13,619 bases of DNA from an uncultured Bacteroidales bacterium (lineage in GTDB: Bacteria > Bacteroidota > Bacteroidia > Bacteroidales > Paludibacteraceae): positions 1 to 13,619 of the forward strand of contig CAKVEC010000021.1 in NCBI GenBank assembly GCA_934728255.1, in the 5' to 3' direction. Under the pieces are notes generated by a model. The model was not told the origin of the DNA. It made no database searches and saw nothing but the letters and a program-made list of their open reading frames with translations. Of this stretch, positions 13,588 to 13,619 are shown piece by piece. A program made the translations under genes and the position numbers. Within the stretch, counting starts at the first letter, position 1. Every line of letters begins with the position of its first letter.

Positions 13588-13619
13588 TTGGACTTTATAA
13601 GGCTTTTGAGCCGCTTTTT

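Noticed and set aside
1..13619. CRISPR array, transposase, integrase or attachment site
   Set aside because: No regularly spaced repeats of CRISPR length and no DDE, tyrosine or serine recombinase motifs were found on either strand. The inverted repeats present are isolated hairpins.

Overview
The window looks like chromosomal DNA of a Bacteroidota bacterium, most likely Bacteroidales. Two spaced matches to the Bacteroidota promoter (TTG, about 20 nt, TAnnTTTG) support this, as does a secreted C10 peptidase ending in a type IX secretion sorting domain. Gene starts lie in A-rich leaders without Shine-Dalgarno sequences. All well-supported genes are on the + strand. No tRNA, rRNA, CRISPR array, integrase or transposase was seen.

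Region 1 (1-5679) is a restriction-modification-like operon. The window opens inside an 84-bp near-identical copy of part of the methyltransferase gene further on, a broken gene piece followed by about 400 bp of uncertain content. Then come a small motif-I methyltransferase-like protein (551-1225), an overlapping Eco57I-type adenine methyltransferase with a target-recognition C terminus (1218-2741), and, after a strong inverted repeat, a 947-residue protein with an N-terminal GIY-YIG (T5orf172-like) nuclease domain, an SF2 helicase core and a C-terminal UvrD/PcrA-Tudor-like domain (2836-5679). I infer that the two upstream proteins mark host DNA and that the large protein translocates on and cuts unmarked DNA. 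The target-recognition half of the methyltransferase is clearly more AT-rich than its flanks, suggesting a swapped specificity module.

Region 2 (5680-8332) holds a TetR-family repressor and an AMP-forming acyl-CoA synthetase-like enzyme. A 14-bp palindrome lies just upstream of the -7 box of the ligase promoter and is a good candidate TetR operator.

Region 3 (8333-10752) is a secreted streptopain-like (C10) cysteine protease followed at once by two small paralogous lipoproteins and closed by a strong terminator. The layout resembles C10 protease/staphostatin-like inhibitor operons of Bacteroides, but the lipoproteins are unassigned. The mature protease domain and both lipoproteins are AT-rich, whereas the signal-propeptide part is not.

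Region 4 (10753-13619) has a roughly 450-bp non-coding stretch, a short-chain dehydrogenase, a class 3 aldehyde dehydrogenase, a textbook terminator and a small 11-bp tandem repeat. With the acyl-CoA ligase, these enzymes could belong to fatty acyl/aldehyde metabolism, but that link is inference.

Most unusual candidates: the split-methyltransferase/GIY-YIG-helicase operon with signs of specificity shuffling, and the protease with its duplicated lipoprotein partner.
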